Shown here: piece after piece, positions 9,333 through 17,721 of the stretch | How the letters are laid out: every line of letters begins with the position of its first letter | Numbering within the stretch: position 1 is the first letter of the stretch | Origin: Owenweeksia sp965229445 | Lineage (GTDB): Bacteria; Bacteroidota; Bacteroidia; Flavobacteriales; Schleiferiaceae | Direction of reading: 5' to 3' | Assembly: GCA_965229445.1 (NCBI GenBank) | Contig: OZ245876.1 | Location: forward strand, 496,001-560,000 | DNA length: 64,000 nucleotides | The notes under the pieces: model-generated | Told to the model about the DNA's origin: nothing | Seen by the model: only the letters and a program-made list of their open reading frames with translations | Database searches by the model: none | Translations under genes and position numbers: made by a program

Positions 9333-10745
9333 ATGAAAACAAGAAATCTATCAATAGTATTCGCAATCGCCCTGATTTTTGGTGCGACATCATGCGAAAA
9401 GTTTTACGAGGAGAAAATTCCTTCTCCAAATGACCCTACACAGGTTTCCCCTGATCTGTTATTGACTAATGTGCAGGTGGCAACATTTGCTAACTATGGT
9501 GGTCAACTGGCCAGACAATCTGGTATCATGACTCAGCATATCGCTGGTACTTCTGCTGGTTCGCAGACCGTACAGGTGGCTAATTACAACATCACAGAAC
9601 TTACCAATGGTAACGAGTGGGATGTAATATATGCCGGTGCGATGGTAAATTGCAGGATAATTATCGATGAGCATGGAGGCGAAAACCCCTATTACAGAGG
9701 TATGGCTCGTGTACTCAAGGTAATGAATGCCATGATTGCAACAGATATTTGGGGCGATGTTCCTTTTTCTGATGCAGGATCTGGTCTTGAGGGAAATTTA
9801 AGTCCTGCCTATGATGCTCAAAGTGATATGTATGACGATAGCAAAAGCACCAGTTTATTTGGAGAGCTAGATGCTGCGATCACTGACCTAGGTGTAGCAC
9901 CAGGAGCAAACACTCGACTTCCCGCGGGAGACGACTTGATTTATGGTGGTGATGCTGCCGCCTGGATTAAGCTTGCTCACTCCTTAAAGGCACGCCTTTA
10001 TAATCATCTTAGTGAGCGAGATGGTCCGGGAAGTGCAACCAGCGCTTTAGGTGAACTTAGTAGTGCTATTACGGATCCAGCTGAAAATGCCTATATGGCA
10101 TTTGGCACTAAGGGTAATGAGCAGAATCAATGGTATGCTTATAACCAGCAACGTGGAGATTATATTAAAATGGGTGAATTCCTGGTGGAATTACTCAAGG
10201 CTAATAATGATCCCAGATTGCCATTCTATGCTGCTCTTGCACCAAATGGTGATTATGTTGGTACCCCCAAGGATGATGTGGATAGTATTGCTACCAGCAA
10301 TGTTGGTGAGTATTTGAATTCACTAACTGCCATGATTCCGTTGGTGAGCTATACGGAGATGAAGTTCATCGAAGCAGAGGCAAGCTTACGCAGTTCTAAC
10401 CCAGGCGGTGCAGCGATAGCTTATAATGAAGCAGTAATAGCAAGTGTAACGGCGGTAACGGGGTCTGCTCCTGATGCAGCCTTTATTGCAGCCTTTGCTT
10501 CAGAAACCGGAGCCACGATTACCCTGGAGAAAATCATGGATCAGAAGTATATCGCAATGTTTGGCCAAATTGAGTCTTACACCGATTTCAGAAGAACTGG
10601 TTTTCCTTCAGGAGTAACGCCAAATATGAGTGGAAATATTACCACCATTCCCGTTCGGTTTATTTTGCCTCAAAATGAGCGCTTATATAATACCAATGCG
10701 GTGGCAACTCAGCCTTTGACTCAACCAGTTTGGTGGGATCAATAG
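9333..10745 (+). CDS. SusD/RagB-type outer-membrane lipoprotein
   Basis: 470-residue surface lipoprotein that caps the SusC channel and binds substrate. The signal peptide ends in a lipobox-like GATSC with the lipidated Cys at about residue 21. Helical SusD-like (SusD-like_2 type) features include LLTNVQVATFANYGGQLARQSG, MKVMNAMIATDIWGDVPFSDA and TPR-like helices; the C-terminal part has EIMDQKYIAMFGQIESYTDFRRTGFP, typical of the family. It lies 11 bp after susC and is followed by a strong terminator, so the two make a bicistronic operon. Confidence 0.95.
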   Translation: MKTRNLSIVFAIALIFGATSCEKFYEEKIPSPNDPTQVSPDLLLTNVQVATFANYGGQLARQSGIMTQHIAGTSAGSQTVQVANYNITELTNGNEWDVIYAGAMVNCRIIIDEHGGENPYYRGMARVLKVMNAMIATDIWGDVPFSDAGSGLEGNLSPAYDAQSDMYDDSKSTSLFGELDAAITDLGVAPGANTRLPAGDDLIYGGDAAAWIKLAHSLKARLYNHLSERDGPGSATSALGELSSAITDPAENAYMAFGTKGNEQNQWYAYNQQRGDYIKMGEFLVELLKANNDPRLPFYAALAPNGDYVGTPKDDVDSIATSNVGEYLNSLTAMIPLVSYTEMKFIEAEASLRSSNPGGAAIAYNEAVIASVTAVTGSAPDAAFIAAFASETGATITLEKIMDQKYIAMFGQIESYTDFRRTGFPSGVTPNMSGNITTIPVRFILPQNERLYNTNAVATQPLTQPVWWDQ

Positions 10746-10766
10746 GATTGTAGGTTATTATAACAG

Positions 10767-10799
10767 AACCCGGTTCGTCATTGACGGACCGGGTTTTTT
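10767..10799 (+). terminator. Rho-independent terminator of the SusC/SusD operon
   Basis: The arms AACCCGGTTCGTCA and TGACGGACCGGGTT pair almost perfectly (one G-T pair) with a tiny loop, followed by a run of six T. It sits 21 bp after the SusD stop codon. Confidence 0.9.
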
Positions 10800-11024
10800 A
10801 ATTTCCAGATCACATTCTTGCGACTCGGTGTTTGATAAAACATTGGTCTGAGCAACCTGCTTACGGCCAAAAATGCAAAGTGCAGTATTCTATTTGGAAT
10901 AGGAACGAAATCACGTTGTGCACCGTCCCCAAGTGAGGCCTGATCAGTTGTTGTTAGCTGACCTTTTAAAATTTAAAGATTGCGTGAAGTAAAGGATGGA
11001 TTAATCCAAGTTAGAAGCGAAATA

Positions 11025-11963
11025 TTATTGAGCGTTGTTAAAATTCTCAATTAATTGTGGTAAAATTTTTAGGGAGGCTACTTCGCGATATTTTTTTCGA
11101 GCGTCTTCAGCGGGTGAGCCAAAATATACCTTGCCGCCTTCTAAACTGCGGGCCACTCCAGACTGGGCATATACCACAGCCTTCTCACCAATCTTAATAC
11201 CACTGATTACACCAACCTGTCCCCAGAGGGTAACATGGTCTTCCACTACAACACAACCTGCAATACCAACCTGTGAGGCAAATAAGCAGTGCTTCCCTAT
11301 TTGCGTGTCGTGTCCTATTTGTACATTATTGTCAATCTTGGTACCAAAGCCGATCGTAGTAGCACTGGTTACGCCCTTGTCGATAGTAGTTCCGGCTCCA
11401 ATCTCAACCCGGTTCTCTATGATCACCTGTCCGCCAGAAAGCAGCTTATCATAACCCTTGTCACGCTTTTTATAGTAAAAGCCATCAGCTCCAATTACTG
11501 CATTGGCATGAATAATCACGTCGTCACCAATAATGGTACGATCATAAATAGACACATTACTATGGATTATGCAGTTTTTACCGATTTTAACATCATTACC
11601 AATAAACACATTGGGTTGAATAGATGTGTTCTCACCAATTTCTGCACTGGCCGCAATGCTGGTTGAGCTGGCCTTAAAATCTTTGAACTTCCGTGTAAGT
11701 TTGTTGAAATCGCGAAACGGATCATCCGAAATGAGAAGCCCTTTCCCTTCCGGGCAACTTACCTTCTTATTTATAAGTACGGTAGTAGCCTCTGACTGGA
11801 GCGCCTTGTCGTAGTATTTGGGGTGATCTACAAATACCAGGTCTCCCTTTTCCACCACGTGAATTTCATTGAGTCCGGTAACTGGATGATCAGCTAGTCC
11901 TTCAAACGAGCAGTTTAGTAGATCTGCCAGTTCTGCTAATTGGTAAGGTCGGTCAAATTTCAT
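11025..11963 (-). CDS. LpxD-like acyltransferase paralogue (left-handed beta-helix)
   Basis: 312 residues: an N-terminal UDP-sugar-binding-like domain (about 1-100) and a hexapeptide-repeat left-handed beta-helix (about 105-290). It keeps the LpxD-type region GADGFYY and a histidine at H218 in VQIGHDTQIG, matching the catalytic His of LpxD, but it is shorter and more diverged than the lpxD at 15390-16412. Bacteroidota commonly carry such a second copy next to efp. It may acylate a different nucleotide sugar; the substrate is inferred only. Its start abuts the efp stop, so the two are co-transcribed. Confidence 0.85.
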   Translation of the reverse strand: MKFDRPYQLAELADLLNCSFEGLADHPVTGLNEIHVVEKGDLVFVDHPKYYDKALQSEATTVLINKKVSCPEGKGLLISDDPFRDFNKLTRKFKDFKASSTSIAASAEIGENTSIQPNVFIGNDVKIGKNCIIHSNVSIYDRTIIGDDVIIHANAVIGADGFYYKKRDKGYDKLLSGGQVIIENRVEIGAGTTIDKGVTSATTIGFGTKIDNNVQIGHDTQIGKHCLFASQVGIAGCVVVEDHVTLWGQVGVISGIKIGEKAVVYAQSGVARSLEGGKVYFGSPAEDARKKYREVASLKILPQLIENFNNAQ

Positions 11964-12530
11964 TTATTCTTTGTAACGTTCTTTATAATCACCTGAAGAT
12001 GTTTCAATTACCACCTTTTCGCCTGTATCAATAAACAGAGGGACTCTAATTTCAGCACCAGTTTCTACCGTGGCCGGTTTTAAGGTATTCGTGGCCGTAT
12101 CACCCTTCACCCCTGGTTCGGTATAGGTTATTTCGAGCGCTATTTTTTGGGGTAATTCACAAATTAACGGGCGCTCTTCATCAGCGTGAAAGAGCACGTT
12201 GCACTCCATGCCTTCTTTTAAGAACTGAGGGGCATTGATGAGTTCTTTAGGAATGGTGATTTGAGTGAAATCATCCATATTCATAAAGTGATGACCGTTG
12301 GGATCATCATATAGAAATTGATAGGTGCGATTTTCAATTCTTATTTCCTCAATCTTGGTACCGGAGGGGAATGTGTGATCCAGCATTCTTCCCGTATCCA
12401 GATTTCTCAATTTGGTTCTGACGAAAGCCGGCCCTTTACCCGGCTTTACATGAAGGAACTCTGTAATTTGATATGGGGCACCATTGTATTGAATGCAAAG
12501 CCCGTTGCGAATATCTGAAGTTGAAGCCAT
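11964..12530 (-). CDS. efp: Translation elongation factor P
   Basis: 188 residues, the usual EF-P length, with a KOW-like N-terminal domain and two OB folds. It binds the ribosome and rescues stalling at polyproline stretches. The modifiable lysine position is K32 in HVKPGKGPAF. Later motifs LRNLDTGRMLDHTFPSG and VKGDTATNTLKPATVETGAEIRVPLFI are characteristic. It has a recognisable promoter upstream and is followed directly by the second LpxD-like gene. Confidence 0.96.
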   Translation of the reverse strand: MASTSDIRNGLCIQYNGAPYQITEFLHVKPGKGPAFVRTKLRNLDTGRMLDHTFPSGTKIEEIRIENRTYQFLYDDPNGHHFMNMDDFTQITIPKELINAPQFLKEGMECNVLFHADEERPLICELPQKIALEITYTEPGVKGDTATNTLKPATVETGAEIRVPLFIDTGEKVVIETSSGDYKERYKE

Positions 12531-12549
12531 TAATTTTCTGATTTAGTGA

Positions 12550-12580
12550 CAAAGGTAATTTTTCCGAAGGGGGCGAGCAA
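12550..12580 (-). promoter_or_regulatory. efp promoter (TTG - 20 bp - TACCTTTG)
   Basis: On the minus strand TTG and TACCTTTG are separated by 20 bases, an excellent match to the Bacteroidota sigma-ABfr promoter (TTG / TAnnTTTG). The -7 element ends 19 bases before the efp ATG. It separates efp from the lpx-ABC operon upstream. Confidence 0.65.
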
Positions 12581-12590
12581 GTGCGCCCAT

Positions 12591-13205
12591 TTACTGCCAA
12601 TTTTTGAGCTGATGCTTACAGAAGTCCATCTCTCGCTGGTCAAAATTGCTGCCTACCAAGAGGGTTCTGCCTGCCCGTTCAGTTTCTACCAGTTCCCTAT
12701 ACCAGGCTACCCCTTCAGGATCCAGGTTAGAGGCTGGTTCATCCAGCAGAATTAGTTCTGATTCTGAAAGCAAGGCCATGGCCAGGCGAAGGCGTTGGCG
12801 CATACCGGAACTAAAATTTCTAATTTGCTTATCAGAAGAATCCTGTAATCTGGCAATTTCCAAAAACTCCTGGTTGCTCAGGCTTCTGCGCAGTGGTCGG
12901 AAAGTGCTGTAAAAGTTCAAAAATTCAAGGGCCGTGAGTTCTTCAATGAGTTCCAAATACGGACTGGCCAGCGATATTTTAAAGGCCACATTTTCCCTTT
13001 TTAACTCTTTGTTCCTCAGGTGGTAACTGATATTTCCTGCCGAGGGGGTTAAGGAACCCAATACCATTTGCAGAATGGTAGATTTGCCACTGCCATTTCC
13101 TCCGAGTATAGCATAGGTGCTTCCCGATGCAAAGCGTTGCGTTAGATTAACAACCACTCTTTGCCTTCCAAAACTTCTAGAGATGTTTTCCAGGAGAACT
13201 TCCAT
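12591..13205 (-). CDS. ABC transporter ATP-binding protein (orphan ATPase)
   Basis: 204-residue ATPase with Walker A GGNGSGKST (about 35-43), signature FSSGMRQR (about 131-138) and Walker B LILLDEPASNLDPEG (about 151-165). It would power a membrane transporter, but no permease gene is nearby. It sits 5 bp after lpxA, as the last gene of the lipid A cluster, so a role in envelope lipid or protein export is possible but only inferred from position. The C terminus is short, ending soon after the D-loop and H-region (LLVGSNFDQREM), where the usual switch His is not obvious. Confidence 0.85.
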   Translation of the reverse strand: MEVLLENISRSFGRQRVVVNLTQRFASGSTYAILGGNGSGKSTILQMVLGSLTPSAGNISYHLRNKELKRENVAFKISLASPYLELIEELTALEFLNFYSTFRPLRRSLSNQEFLEIARLQDSSDKQIRNFSSGMRQRLRLAMALLSESELILLDEPASNLDPEGVAWYRELVETERAGRTLLVGSNFDQREMDFCKHQLKNWQ

Positions 13206-13210
13206 GCCCT

Positions 13211-13993
13211 TTATTCAAGGCGGAACCCCTTCATAATTCCACTTTGTGAATTTCTGATGAAGGTGAGTATTTCATCGCGCTCTTGTGTGGCCTCAAACTC
13301 CGTTTCAATAATACTTACCGCTTGAGTCACATTGTAATTCTTTTGGAACAGAATTCGATAAATATTCTGAATCTCGTTGATTTTATCGTTGTCATATCCT
13401 CTTCTGCGCAAACCAATGGAATTGATTCCGGCATAGGAAATTGGTTCTTTGGCTGCTTTTACAAAGGGAGGGACATCCTTTCGAACTAACGAACCCCCTC
13501 CAACAAAGGCATGCGTACCGATTTTAGCGAATTGCTGTACGGCACAAAGTCCACCTACTATAGACCAATCCCCCATCTCTACATGACCGGCCAATAAGCA
13601 GCCGTTCACGACAATGCAATTGTCTCCTATTACGCAATCGTGTGCAATATGCGCCGTGGCCATAATCAGGCAATTTTTGCCAATCACGGTTTTTCCAAGA
13701 GCTTTGGTACCGCGGTTGATGGTCACAAATTCCCTGATGGTTGTGTTGTCTCCGACCACGACCAGGCTATCCTCCCCTTCAAATTTTAAATCTTGAGGAA
13801 TAGCAGAGATAACAGCCCCAGGAAATATGCGGCAGTTTTTCCCAATGCGCGCTCCCTCCATAATGGTAACACTGGATCCGATCCAGGTACCCTCACCGAC
13901 TTCCACATTTTTGTGAATAGTGGTAAAGGGTTCAATTACCACCGTATTGGCAATCTTGGCCGAAGGATGTACGTAGGCTAAGGGTTGATTCAT
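13211..13993 (-). CDS. lpxA: UDP-N-acetylglucosamine O-acyltransferase
   Basis: 260-residue cytoplasmic enzyme that transfers a 3-hydroxyacyl chain from ACP to UDP-GlcNAc, the first step of lipid A synthesis. Hexapeptide repeats form the left-handed beta-helix (about residues 8-185), with catalytic His at H118 in AHIAHDC and the substrate region VTINRGT; a helical C-terminal domain follows (GLRRRGYDNDKINEIQNIYRILF). Its ATG overlaps the stop of lpxC-fabZ by four bases, showing tight operon structure. Confidence 0.96.
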   Translation of the reverse strand: MNQPLAYVHPSAKIANTVVIEPFTTIHKNVEVGEGTWIGSSVTIMEGARIGKNCRIFPGAVISAIPQDLKFEGEDSLVVVGDNTTIREFVTINRGTKALGKTVIGKNCLIMATAHIAHDCVIGDNCIVVNGCLLAGHVEMGDWSIVGGLCAVQQFAKIGTHAFVGGGSLVRKDVPPFVKAAKEPISYAGINSIGLRRRGYDNDKINEIQNIYRILFQKNYNVTQAVSIIETEFEATQERDEILTFIRNSQSGIMKGFRLE

Positions 13994-15390
13994 TTGTTCT
14001 TTTCTTTTACAATTTGCGCCATCATATCGGCCTCGCTTACTAGTTTATCGCCTACGAAGGCTTCGCCATGCATCTGAACGATTCCTCGACGAATTGGTTC
14101 GGAAAGTACGAGTCTGAAGATTAGGGTATCACCTGGAACTACCTTGTGTTTGAATTTCACATTATCCATTTTCAGGAAGTAGGTCAGGTAGTTTTCCGGA
14201 TCCGGCACGGTACTCAGCGCCAGAATTCCACCTACCTGGGCCATAGCCTCTATTTGCAGTACCCCGGGCATTACCGGTGCTCCGGGAAAGTGTCCTACAA
14301 AAAAGCCTTCATTCATGCTAACGCTTTTCACTCCAACCACATGATGTTCTGTGAGCTCCATGATTTTATCCACCAGCAGAAAGGGTGAACGATGTGGTAG
14401 GATGTTCATTACCTGGTTCACATCATATAGTGGAACATCATTGGGATTGTAATGTGGCACATGCGCTTTTTTCGCCTCTTCCCTAATTTTATTCGCGATG
14501 ATTTTAGCAAACTCAGTATTGCCTTTATGTCCGGGCCTGGTGGCAAATACTCTACCCTTAATGGGTTTTCCGGCCAGGGCCAAATCACCAATAACGTCTA
14601 GCAGCTTATGGCGAGCAGCCTCATTTGGATGGTGAAGGCTTAAATTATCCAAAATTCCATTAGCCTTAATGCTTACCTTTTCTTTCTTGAAGGCGACCTT
14701 GAGCTTCTCCATGGTGTCTGGGGACACTTCCTGATCCACATAAACAATAGCGTTGTTGAGGTCTCCACCTTTTATCAGGCCATTATCCAGCAAATACTCC
14801 AATTCATGAAGGAAGGAGAAGGTTCTTGAATTGGCTATCTCATCCTTAAAATTATCGATGCTATTCAACTGCGCATTCTGGCTGCCCAACACTTTGGTGC
14901 CATAATCTACCATCACCGATACTTGATATTCTTCGGCGGGTACAGCCATTATTTCTACCCCTTCTTTTTTATCAATGTACACGATGGGTTCTTTGATCTC
15001 AAAGTACTGACGTTCATCTTCTTGTTCCGCTAAACCAGCAGTTTCAAGGATTTCGACAAAGGGTTCTGCACTGCCATCTAAAATGGGCACCTCCGGCCCA
15101 TTGAGTTCCATCCTGCAATTGTCAATACCTAGTCCGACCAGTGCGGCCAGAACATGTTCAATAGTATTTACCTCGGCATCTCCTTTACTAATAGTGGTTC
15201 CTCTCGCCGTCGTTGACACATAACGGGCTTCAGCCGGAATTTCCGGACGACCTTCCAGGTCGGTGCGAATAAAGGTGAACCCGGTATTGGCTTCAGCAGG
15301 TTTAAAAATGAGTTTAACCCGCTCACCGGTATGCAGACCTACGCCTTCAATGTCTGCTTCTTTGCTTATGGTGTGTTGATTGGTATTCAT
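13990..15390 (-). CDS. lpxC/fabZ: LpxC-FabZ fusion (lipid A deacetylase / hydroxyacyl-ACP dehydratase)
   Basis: 466-residue bifunctional protein typical of Bacteroidota. Residues about 1-310 are the Zn-dependent UDP-3-O-acyl-GlcNAc deacetylase, with metal ligands H79 (TIEHVLAAL), H261 and D265 (HKLLDVIGD). Residues about 320-466 are FabZ, with catalytic H333 (LPHRSPFLLVDK) and E381 (PGVLQIEAMAQ), which dehydrates 3-hydroxyacyl-ACP. The fusion couples use of hydroxyacyl chains for lipid A with their use for fatty acids. The start shares one base with the lpxD stop (TAATG). Confidence 0.97.
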   Translation of the reverse strand: MNTNQHTISKEADIEGVGLHTGERVKLIFKPAEANTGFTFIRTDLEGRPEIPAEARYVSTTARGTTISKGDAEVNTIEHVLAALVGLGIDNCRMELNGPEVPILDGSAEPFVEILETAGLAEQEDERQYFEIKEPIVYIDKKEGVEIMAVPAEEYQVSVMVDYGTKVLGSQNAQLNSIDNFKDEIANSRTFSFLHELEYLLDNGLIKGGDLNNAIVYVDQEVSPDTMEKLKVAFKKEKVSIKANGILDNLSLHHPNEAARHKLLDVIGDLALAGKPIKGRVFATRPGHKGNTEFAKIIANKIREEAKKAHVPHYNPNDVPLYDVNQVMNILPHRSPFLLVDKIMELTEHHVVGVKSVSMNEGFFVGHFPGAPVMPGVLQIEAMAQVGGILALSTVPDPENYLTYFLKMDNVKFKHKVVPGDTLIFRLVLSEPIRRGIVQMHGEAFVGDKLVSEADMMAQIVKEKNK

Positions 15391-16412
15391 TATTCTTGCT
15401 TAACTGCTTTCTTTAGCTCAGAAATATCATCAGCCATCTTGGCGAGTTTCCTAAAATATACATAAGCTCTCTTATAATCCCCGATCTCAAATGCGGGAGA
15501 GCCTTGTACGATAGCGTTGTCCTTTATGTCGCTACCTATACCACTTTGGGCAGCAATTTTAACATTATCCCCAATATTGAGGTGACCAATAATTCCTACC
15601 TGGCCACCAATCATGCAGTTTTTGCCAATCTTGGTGGATCCGGCAATACCAGTTTGAGCGGCAATGACCGTGTTGTCTCCAATCTCCACATTGTGGGCTA
15701 CTTGCACAAGGTTGTCAAGCTTAACGCCCTTGCGGATTATCGTGTGACCCAGAGTGGCACGGTCGATACAAGTGTTAGCACCGATTTCTACGCCTTCTTC
15801 AATAATTACATTGCCAATCTGTGCCACTTTGTCGTAACCAGATCCTTTAGGAGCAAATCCAAACCCATCGCCGCCAATAATTACACCGGCATGAATGATA
15901 CAATCCTTGGCAATTTCACAATCCGCATAGATAATGGCTCCCTGGTGAATAATGCAGTTATCACCGATGCTGGTATTATCATCTATCTGCACTCCCGGAT
16001 AAATCTTGGTATTTTTGCCAATCGTCACTTTGTTACCAATGGTACAATTTGGACCGATGTAAACGTCTTCACCCACGGAAGCACTTTGATCAATAACCGC
16101 CTTTTCTGAGATGCCCTTGCGATCATACTTCATTTGATTGTAGAGGTCCAACAACTTGGCGAAGGAACCATAAGCATCATCCACCTTGATCATGGTACTG
16201 CTAATTTCCTGCTCCGGCTCAAAGTCTTTGTTGACGATCACAATTGAAGCCTCCGTTGAATAAATGTGTGGGGTATATTTTGGGTTGGCCAGGAAGCTCA
16301 GACTTCCGGGTATTCCTTCCTCAATCTTGGCGAGCCGATTGACGCTTGCGTTCTCATCTCCGATCAACTCTCCCTGAAGCAGTTCGGCAATTTGTTTTGC
16401 GGTAAATTCCAT
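15390..16412 (-). CDS. lpxD: UDP-3-O-acylglucosamine N-acyltransferase
   Basis: 340 residues, normal LpxD length: N-terminal uridine-binding domain (about 1-100), left-handed beta-helix of hexapeptide repeats (about 105-300) and a C-terminal helix (RAYVYFRKLAKMADDISELKKAV). Catalytic His is H240 in QVAHNVEIG, and GGDGFGFAP is the usual acyl-chain-binding loop. It adds the N-linked 3-hydroxyacyl chain after LpxC action. It is the first gene of the lpxD - lpxC/fabZ - lpxA - ABC operon, with a promoter element immediately upstream. Confidence 0.96.
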   Translation of the reverse strand: MEFTAKQIAELLQGELIGDENASVNRLAKIEEGIPGSLSFLANPKYTPHIYSTEASIVIVNKDFEPEQEISSTMIKVDDAYGSFAKLLDLYNQMKYDRKGISEKAVIDQSASVGEDVYIGPNCTIGNKVTIGKNTKIYPGVQIDDNTSIGDNCIIHQGAIIYADCEIAKDCIIHAGVIIGGDGFGFAPKGSGYDKVAQIGNVIIEEGVEIGANTCIDRATLGHTIIRKGVKLDNLVQVAHNVEIGDNTVIAAQTGIAGSTKIGKNCMIGGQVGIIGHLNIGDNVKIAAQSGIGSDIKDNAIVQGSPAFEIGDYKRAYVYFRKLAKMADDISELKKAVKQE

Positions 16413-16417
16413 CCGGC

Positions 16418-16425
16418 CAAAAGTA
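16418..16425 (-). promoter_or_regulatory. Candidate -7 element (TACTTTTG) for the lpx operon
   Basis: On the minus strand TACTTTTG fits TAnnTTTG and ends five bases before the lpxD ATG, which would produce an almost leaderless mRNA. No ideal -33 TTG is seen. Confidence 0.45.
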
Positions 16426-16450
16426 GAAAAAAATGGCCTGCCAGTAAGCT

Positions 16451-17668
16451 TTAACGCAGGCTCTTAGGGTAAAAGAGAAAGTGCCGCACCACCTTGTCGG
16501 ATAAGGCGGAAATACTCAACTGATCTGCTGCCACGGAAACATCGTTTAAACTACCGTCTCTTTTTAGAATATGGATCGGGTCTTTTTTGGTGTCATAAGC
16601 ACTATTACTCATGGATTCACTGAACACAAAATATCGTGCCTCATCAGCACTGATACCCCGTTTATCCATCAATGCCCGACGCATCTCAGCCAGGGTTTCC
16701 TCCTCAAAAGCTTCATTGCGGATCTTAACCGCCGGCAAGCGACGCTGCAATAGATTCTGGCACATGGTGGCTAAAACTTGGTCTTTCCCTTTGCTCCAGA
16801 CCTTGATAGCCGACATGAGATCGATATCGTCTAAACTGGCATAAAGAGGAAGAAGATCTTGATAATCAGATGGCAATTCACCAGCAACAAATTCTTTTAA
16901 CGGACTAGGTAAATTTCCAGACAGTGGGTATACCTCTTTCGCGCGACTGAGAATTTTGATCAGCAAAAACTCTGCGGAAAGCACGGTTTTATGAAGGTAA
17001 ACTTGCCAATACATCAGGCGGCGAGCTACCAGAAATTTCTCTACGCTATAAATTCCTTTTGAATCTACGACCAATTGATCATTGGCCACGTTCAGCATCT
17101 GAATTAATCGCTCGGTATTTACCTGACCTTCACTTACTCCCGTATAAAAGCTATCGCGTCGTAAATAGTCCAGGCGGTCCATATCCAGCTGACTGCTAAT
17201 CATTTGGTTTAGAAATCTCCTGGGATATTGATTTTGAAATATACGAATAGCCAAGTCCAGCTTGCCCTTAAACTCCAGGTTGAGCAGCCGCATAAATTCA
17301 AGGGAAAGGTCCTCATGATCAATACCGGGAATTATGGAATTTTCCAGGGCATGGGAAAAGGGCCCATGGCCTATGTCATGCAACAGAATGGCCACCAGCA
17401 CTGCTTCTTCCTCTTCCTCACTGATAGGCACGCCTTTTGATCTGAGGATGTGCACCGCTTTTAAAGTTAAATGCATCGCGCCTAAAGCGTGATGAAAGCG
17501 AGTATGGTAAGCCCCTGGGTAAACAAGATAAGTGAGACCTAACTGAGAAATTCTCCTTAAGCGCTGAAAATAAGGATGCTCAATGATGTCAAAAATGAAT
17601 TCACTGGGAATAGTAATGAAACCGTATATGGGGTCGTTTAATATTTTCAGCTTGTTGGTCTCCGGCAA
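16451..17668 (-). CDS. HD-domain phosphohydrolase (dGTPase-like)
   Basis: 405 residues. The metal-binding HD signature appears as RFHHALG (H59/H60), LLHDIGHGPFSH (H97-D98) and a later Asp in LDMDRLDYLRRDSF, the arrangement of the SpoT/dGTPase-like HD superfamily (YdhJ/SAMHD1-like proteins of Bacteroidota). It probably hydrolyses a (deoxy)nucleotide phosphate; the substrate is not proven. The start appears to be TTG (17666-17668), since no ATG precedes the conserved KILNDPIYGFI region. It is divergent from porX and lies just upstream of lpxD on the same strand with its own stop 38 bp before it. Confidence 0.88.
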   Translation of the reverse strand: MPETNKLKILNDPIYGFITIPSEFIFDIIEHPYFQRLRRISQLGLTYLVYPGAYHTRFHHALGAMHLTLKAVHILRSKGVPISEEEEEAVLVAILLHDIGHGPFSHALENSIIPGIDHEDLSLEFMRLLNLEFKGKLDLAIRIFQNQYPRRFLNQMISSQLDMDRLDYLRRDSFYTGVSEGQVNTERLIQMLNVANDQLVVDSKGIYSVEKFLVARRLMYWQVYLHKTVLSAEFLLIKILSRAKEVYPLSGNLPSPLKEFVAGELPSDYQDLLPLYASLDDIDLMSAIKVWSKGKDQVLATMCQNLLQRRLPAVKIRNEAFEEETLAEMRRALMDKRGISADEARYFVFSESMSNSAYDTKKDPIHILKRDGSLNDVSVAADQLSISALSDKVVRHFLFYPKSLR

Positions 17669-17721
17669 TGCAAAAGCGATTATTTAAAAACTAACTTCGA
17701 ACAATCACAGACACCAAAACT

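Noticed and set aside
13990..15390. LpxC-FabZ fusion as a novel fusion
   Set aside because: It is a well-known feature of Bacteroidota and was only used as a taxonomic marker.
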